DNA from: an uncultured Solobacterium sp. | Lineage (GTDB): Bacteria; Bacillota_I; Bacilli_A; Erysipelotrichales; Erysipelotrichaceae | Length of the DNA stretch: 19,387 nucleotides | Direction: 5' to 3' | Assembly (NCBI GenBank): GCA_938041275.1 | Contig: CALISH010000026.1 | Span: 1 to 19,387 of the forward strand | In this document: positions 16,409-19,387 of the stretch, piece by piece | Numbering within the stretch: the stretch's first letter is position 1 | How the letters are laid out: each line of letters opens with the position of its first letter | The notes under the pieces: generated by a model | What the model saw: only the letters and a program-made list of their open reading frames with translations | Databases searched by the model: none | What the model was told of the DNA's origin: nothing | Translations under genes and position numbers: made by a program

Positions 16409-17983
16409 CTAGTTTGTAGAATTATCATATGTTCCCTCAGGTAGTGTTTCCTGGGAAATGATTTCATCATTCATAATCTTATCAATCTCAGCCTTAATGA
16501 AATCAACCTGATTTTGATATAAGTAAACTACTGATAATAGTTGATCCGGTGCAGATGCACAGTAATCACTACCTGTATCACCATCAAGATGATACTTTAC
16601 AATATTCCATTGAATATTTTGGTCTAACTGTTTCTTACATAAAGCATAAATAGAATCTGTAGAAACATTGGTTAAGAATTTACCTTGTAAGGCACCCAGA
16701 ATATTATTAATCGAACTAATCAACTCAGGACTTAATAGCTTATGAATAATCGCAGATAACACGATTTGTTGGTGAAGGTTACGGTCAAAGTCACCGTTTG
16801 GCAGACTATAACGTTCACGAACATACTCTAATGCTAACTCTCCATCAAGATGTAATGTTCCCTGAGGATATGTGCGTCCTGTAAATGTCGCAGTAAATTC
16901 AAATGGATTATCAATATCAACACCATTAATTGAGTTAATAATATCTTCAAATGTTGTGAAATTTACTAACATGTAGTAATTCACATCTGTACCAAGTAAG
17001 TTACTAACACCCTTTAATGTATTTTGAATACCACTTAATCCTAGATGAGTTAACTTATCCTTCGCGTTTTGATATGCCGGATTTTGAATATAGGCGTCAC
17101 GTGGTAAGTTGGAAATCAGAATTTGATGTGTATTCGGATTCACTGTTACCGCAATATCAACGTCCGTTCTACCCTCTAAGCTTAAATCACCCGGTTGGTC
17201 ATTACCCGCAATGAAGATTGTAAATGGTGTATTCGCAAGATTGGTCTTATCTTCTGTTACCTGTGTCGTTTCCACCTTGCGGAAATAACTACCAATCAGC
17301 TTTGTGTCTGTCTTAAAGTTCTTAAATTCATCTGTTTCTAAAACAGTTGATAAATAGGAATCACTTAAGAGTAAAACATCACCTTGATTTGTATATAGGT
17401 TCTTTACAGCAGATTGCACAGAACTACTATTCACTGTCTTTAGATTATCATTCTTTAAATCCACGCTTAACTGTTCTAGTGCGTAGTTCTGATTATTTCC
17501 ATCTACACCAATTGCTGTAATAAATGTTGCATTCTGATACTCCGCTAACTTCATACTTTCTTTGTATTCAGAGTTAGCGAATGTATCTTTATATTTTGCT
17601 TTATACGCATCTGACATAACATAGATGCCAATTCTGACTTCATTACCCAAAACAGAGGAGAAAATATTGCAAAAGCGATCCGTATAGTACGGTAGTGCAA
17701 TATTAACGATAACAAGTGCTACCGCAAGCACTGTATTGATTCCCTGCGCAAAAATATTACTAGGTCTTACCTTAGATGTTAACAAGAATGTTAACCAATC
17801 GATTACCGCAAGTACGAGTACAACGATAAATTTCCACTTTGTCGGAAACATCGGCATACGCCAGAATGTTATCGCAAATACAATACTCGCAAGGAAAAGA
17901 ATCAGCCATAAAAATCTAGCGCTGATATATCTCTTCTTACGCTTTTTCTTTCGAATTACTCTGTTTGGATTTTGTTCGGTCAT
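16409..17983 (-). CDS. LytR-CpsA-Psr (LCP) family cell-wall polymer ligase, CpsA-like
   Basis: A 524-residue membrane enzyme that transfers lipid-linked anionic or capsular polymers to peptidoglycan on the outer face of the membrane. The basic cytoplasmic N-terminus (NRVIRKKKRKKRY) is followed by three spans (about 22-41, 51-70 and 79-99). Residues 115-240 form an accessory domain like that of streptococcal CpsA. The LCP core is at 254-415: GRTDVDIAVTV (271-281), SNLPRDAYI (291-299) with R295, LEYVRERYSLPNGDFDR (385-401) with R389, R391, D398 and R401. The usual second Arg of the R-x-x-R-Q-Q segment is His here (H404). The C-terminus is hydrophilic. It starts 15 bases after the sortase stop and 8 bases before the helix protein, so the three are co-transcribed. 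Confidence 0.93.
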   Translation of the reverse strand: MTEQNPNRVIRKKKRKKRYISARFLWLILFLASIVFAITFWRMPMFPTKWKFIVVLVLAVIDWLTFLLTSKVRPSNIFAQGINTVLAVALVIVNIALPYYTDRFCNIFSSVLGNEVRIGIYVMSDAYKAKYKDTFANSEYKESMKLAEYQNATFITAIGVDGNNQNYALEQLSVDLKNDNLKTVNSSSVQSAVKNLYTNQGDVLLLSDSYLSTVLETDEFKNFKTDTKLIGSYFRKVETTQVTEDKTNLANTPFTIFIAGNDQPGDLSLEGRTDVDIAVTVNPNTHQILISNLPRDAYIQNPAYQNAKDKLTHLGLSGIQNTLKGVSNLLGTDVNYYMLVNFTTFEDIINSINGVDIDNPFEFTATFTGRTYPQGTLHLDGELALEYVRERYSLPNGDFDRNLHQQIVLSAIIHKLLSPELISSINNILGALQGKFLTNVSTDSIYALCKKQLDQNIQWNIVKYHLDGDTGSDYCASAPDQLLSVVYLYQNQVDFIKAEIDKIMNDEIISQETLPEGTYDNSTN

Positions 17984-17998
17984 AGATCATTTCCTTGT

Positions 17999-18790
17999 TT
18001 ATGAAACTTTTACCAGCTTTCCAACTAATACATATCTTCCATCTTCAACATCATAGGAACATGTTGATAACATTACAATTTGATCTTCTGCTGTGATTGT
18101 TACATCACTCTTAAATGTTGATGCAGAAACAAAACGATCAACATAACTTAGAAATTCACTGTCACTACCAAAGTCATACTGTACATAGTTTCCTGTACCC
18201 GTTGTAGAGTATCCTGCAACCGGATAAATCTTATATGTACCATTTGGTGTTTGGAAAACCATTTCCTTATGACTATCATAGTAAGATTGATCTTTATACT
18301 TCTCAATATCCGCAAACATTGAATCATTTAACATATGGTGACCATAAATAACTGTATTCTTATGTGTAAAGTCCCTGCCATTGTTATAGTCAATAAATAC
18401 CGTTCCGCTTAGATTATATGTACCATCAAATAAGTGGTCTAAGTAGTAACTATTTCCAAACTTATTTTCATCTGTACTAGCACCAAACACAACCGGATAG
18501 TCCACATTGGAGTTTGGAAGTGTAATCCAACCTGCACAGTCTGGGTTTTGAGATAACAACTTTTGGAAATCTAATGTAGAAGTTGTATCATCTTTATCCG
18601 TGTCCTTCTTCGTTGTAACGGCATCTTTACGTAAGTTATCATACGCATTTCCTGCTTGGTTATAACTTGCTAGACCTTTATATAACTGGTAGCCAGAAAA
18701 AATTGCAACACCTAAACATACAACCATGATGATATCCAGTACAATTCTTCCCACTCTAGATAATTTCTTTTTATTCTTTTTTTCTTTCAT
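17999..18790 (-). CDS. Class B sortase
   Basis: A 263-residue cysteine transpeptidase that cleaves a sorting motif in secreted proteins and joins them to cell-wall precursor. An N-terminal membrane anchor (about 15-36) is followed by the sortase domain (about 75-263). The catalytic residues are H151 in IYGHHM (148-153), C244 in LSTCSYD (241-247) and R252 in DGRYVLVGKL (250-259). The extra segments before the His (DCAGWITLPNSNVDYPVVFG and YYLDHLFDGTYNLSGTVFID) are typical of class B. Start: GAGG 5 bases before ATG. It is the first gene of the sortase-LCP-helix operon, with its own promoter. A possible substrate, the giant surface protein with TPKTSD, is in the same window. Confidence 0.93.
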   Translation of the reverse strand: MKEKKNKKKLSRVGRIVLDIIMVVCLGVAIFSGYQLYKGLASYNQAGNAYDNLRKDAVTTKKDTDKDDTTSTLDFQKLLSQNPDCAGWITLPNSNVDYPVVFGASTDENKFGNSYYLDHLFDGTYNLSGTVFIDYNNGRDFTHKNTVIYGHHMLNDSMFADIEKYKDQSYYDSHKEMVFQTPNGTYKIYPVAGYSTTGTGNYVQYDFGSDSEFLSYVDRFVSASTFKSDVTITAEDQIVMLSTCSYDVEDGRYVLVGKLVKVS

Positions 18791-18805
18791 ACTAACCTCT
18801 GCAAT

Positions 18806-18834
18806 ATTTTACAGTCGATTGACTGAGTGTGCAA
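18806..18834 (-). promoter_or_regulatory. Promoter of the sortase operon, with a palindrome in the spacer
   Basis: On the minus strand TTGCAC (18829-18834) and TAAAAT (18806-18811) are separated by 17 bases, a good sigma-A type match. The spacer contains the inverted repeat CAGTC-GATT-GACTG (18812-18825), which lies between the two boxes where a repressor would block polymerase. Confidence 0.6.
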
Positions 18835-18858
18835 GCATTCGCCAAATGCACGCAACTA

Positions 18859-18867
18859 TGTAATAAT
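18859..18867 (+). promoter_or_regulatory. Extended -10 of acpS, possible leaderless start
   Basis: TG-T-AATAAT lies at 18859-18867, 6 bases before the acpS ATG at 18874. Transcription from it would start at about the ATG itself, giving an mRNA without a leader. No purine-rich ribosome site is seen in the bases just upstream. Confidence 0.4.
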
Positions 18868-18873
18868 AATACC

Positions 18874-19191
18874 ATGTTAGGCGTAGACATCGTAGATATG
18901 CTTCGAATTGACTTAGAAAAACCCATCATTTCACATGTTTTGACACAATCTGAAATGATAGAATTCTCCTCGAAGCATACTATCACACAGAAAAAACAAT
19001 ACTTTGCAGGACGCTTTGCGGCAAAAGAAGCTATCTTTAAGGCAACCCAGGATAAAGATTACTTACAATACAGTATTCTAAATGATGAAAGTGGAAAACC
19101 TTACATCAAAGACCATCCTGAACTTGAAGTAAGTATCTCTCATGACGCAAACATTGCGATTGCGATTGTACAAAGTATTTCAAATACATAA
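18874..19191 (+). CDS. acpS: Holo-[acyl-carrier-protein] synthase
   Basis: A 105-residue phosphopantetheinyl transferase that moves 4'-phosphopantetheine from CoA to ACP, activating it for fatty-acid synthesis. MLGVDIVDMLRI (1-12) is the family start, with D5 as a Mg ligand; GRFAAKEAIFKA (46-57) holds the second ligand E52; SISHD near 88-92 is also typical. Length is short but close to normal. I chose ATG at 18874 because the family motif starts there; upstream GTG at 18829 would add 15 residues with no ribosome site. No Shine-Dalgarno sequence is seen before 18874. It is divergent from the sortase gene, and a terminator follows its stop. Confidence 0.92.
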   Translation: MLGVDIVDMLRIDLEKPIISHVLTQSEMIEFSSKHTITQKKQYFAGRFAAKEAIFKATQDKDYLQYSILNDESGKPYIKDHPELEVSISHDANIAIAIVQSISNT

Positions 19192-19205
19192 ATAAATTCA
19201 TTTTT

Positions 19206-19266
19206 AAAAGGGGCTGTAACGATTAAGTAAATTTTATAGATTTACTTGAGGCATACAGCCTCTTTT
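19206..19266 (+). terminator. Two-tier hairpin terminator after acpS
   Basis: The outer 13-bp stem (19206-19218 with 19254-19266, one G-U pair) encloses an internal loop and an inner 8-bp stem (19225-19232 with 19240-19247). The right arm ends in TCTTTTCTTA, so it can act as an intrinsic terminator for acpS. The outer GGGGCTGT...ACAGCCTC also resembles the end sequence of some insertion elements, so an element-derived origin is possible. Confidence 0.6.
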
Positions 19267-19387
19267 CTTATGTCATTTTCAAATGTTTATGTAAACTGTT
19301 GTAAAGGTAGATGTTTTGTATCTATTTTGGGTGCACTAAAAACAACCTGTCCCATATAAAGCTATTTTAGGATAGTATCATTCTCAT
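19267..19387. other. Right-edge AT-rich stretch without a gene
   Basis: No frame, ribosome site or RNA gene is seen in these 121 bases. GGGTGCACTAAAAACAACC at about 19328-19346 vaguely resembles an inverted-repeat end of an IS3-type element, but the rest of any element would lie outside the window. Confidence 0.3.

Noticed and set aside
18792..18986. Minus-strand frame overlapping the acpS start
   Set aside because: It is antisense to the clear AcpS motif and covers the divergent promoters.

Overview
The window reads as a low-GC Firmicute, most likely of the Erysipelotrichia (Solobacterium/Bulleidia-like). This is inferred from AT-rich codon use with TGA as stop, GGAGG-type ribosome sites, a class B sortase, the tilS-hpt-ftsH order, and a DUF1146 (YwzB) gene behind upp. 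No tRNA, rRNA or CRISPR array was seen. Almost everything is on the minus strand; only the threonine aldolase-like gene and acpS are on the plus strand.

Left part (1-8700), accessory. The left edge holds what looks like the 3' end of a group II intron (minus strand, domain V 3' half and a domain VI hairpin cut by the edge). Next is a minus-strand surface-protein operon of three genes: a 266-residue signal-peptide protein with a Ser/Glu/Asn-rich stalk and C-terminal membrane anchor; a previously unlisted 55-residue single-span membrane protein whose start overlaps the end of the first gene; and a 1957-residue secreted adhesin-like protein with an SdrD B-like module, InlB-type repeats, a degenerate sorting motif (TPKTSD) and an unusually long 58-residue tail after its membrane span. 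About 740 bases without a credible gene separate the operon from an orphan LytTR response regulator with its own promoter. That regulator may control the operon, but this is inference from position only.

Middle (8700-14640), housekeeping. One apparent operon runs MazF/PemK-fold protein - tilS - hpt - ftsH and ends in a strong two-tier terminator. A second runs tsaC-like (threonylcarbamoyl-AMP synthase) - upp - DUF1146 and ends in a 16-bp terminator; upp has an additional promoter of its own. The MazF-fold protein has no antitoxin beside it and appears to lack the catalytic arginine.

Right part (14640-19387). A PLP-dependent threonine aldolase-like gene is divergent from tsaC across a shared palindromic -10 region. 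It converges on a minus-strand cell-envelope operon, class B sortase - LCP ligase - left-handed beta-helix acyltransferase-like protein, with a bidirectional terminator between them. acpS is divergent from the sortase and may be read from a leaderless transcript. The last ~120 bases hold no gene that I can support.

Themes: nucleotide salvage (hpt, upp), tRNA modification (tilS, tsaC), membrane proteolysis (ftsH), lipid/peptide carrier activation (acpS) and cell-wall assembly (sortase, LCP). The most novel part is the surface operon with its hidden 55-residue gene and the LytTR regulator upstream.
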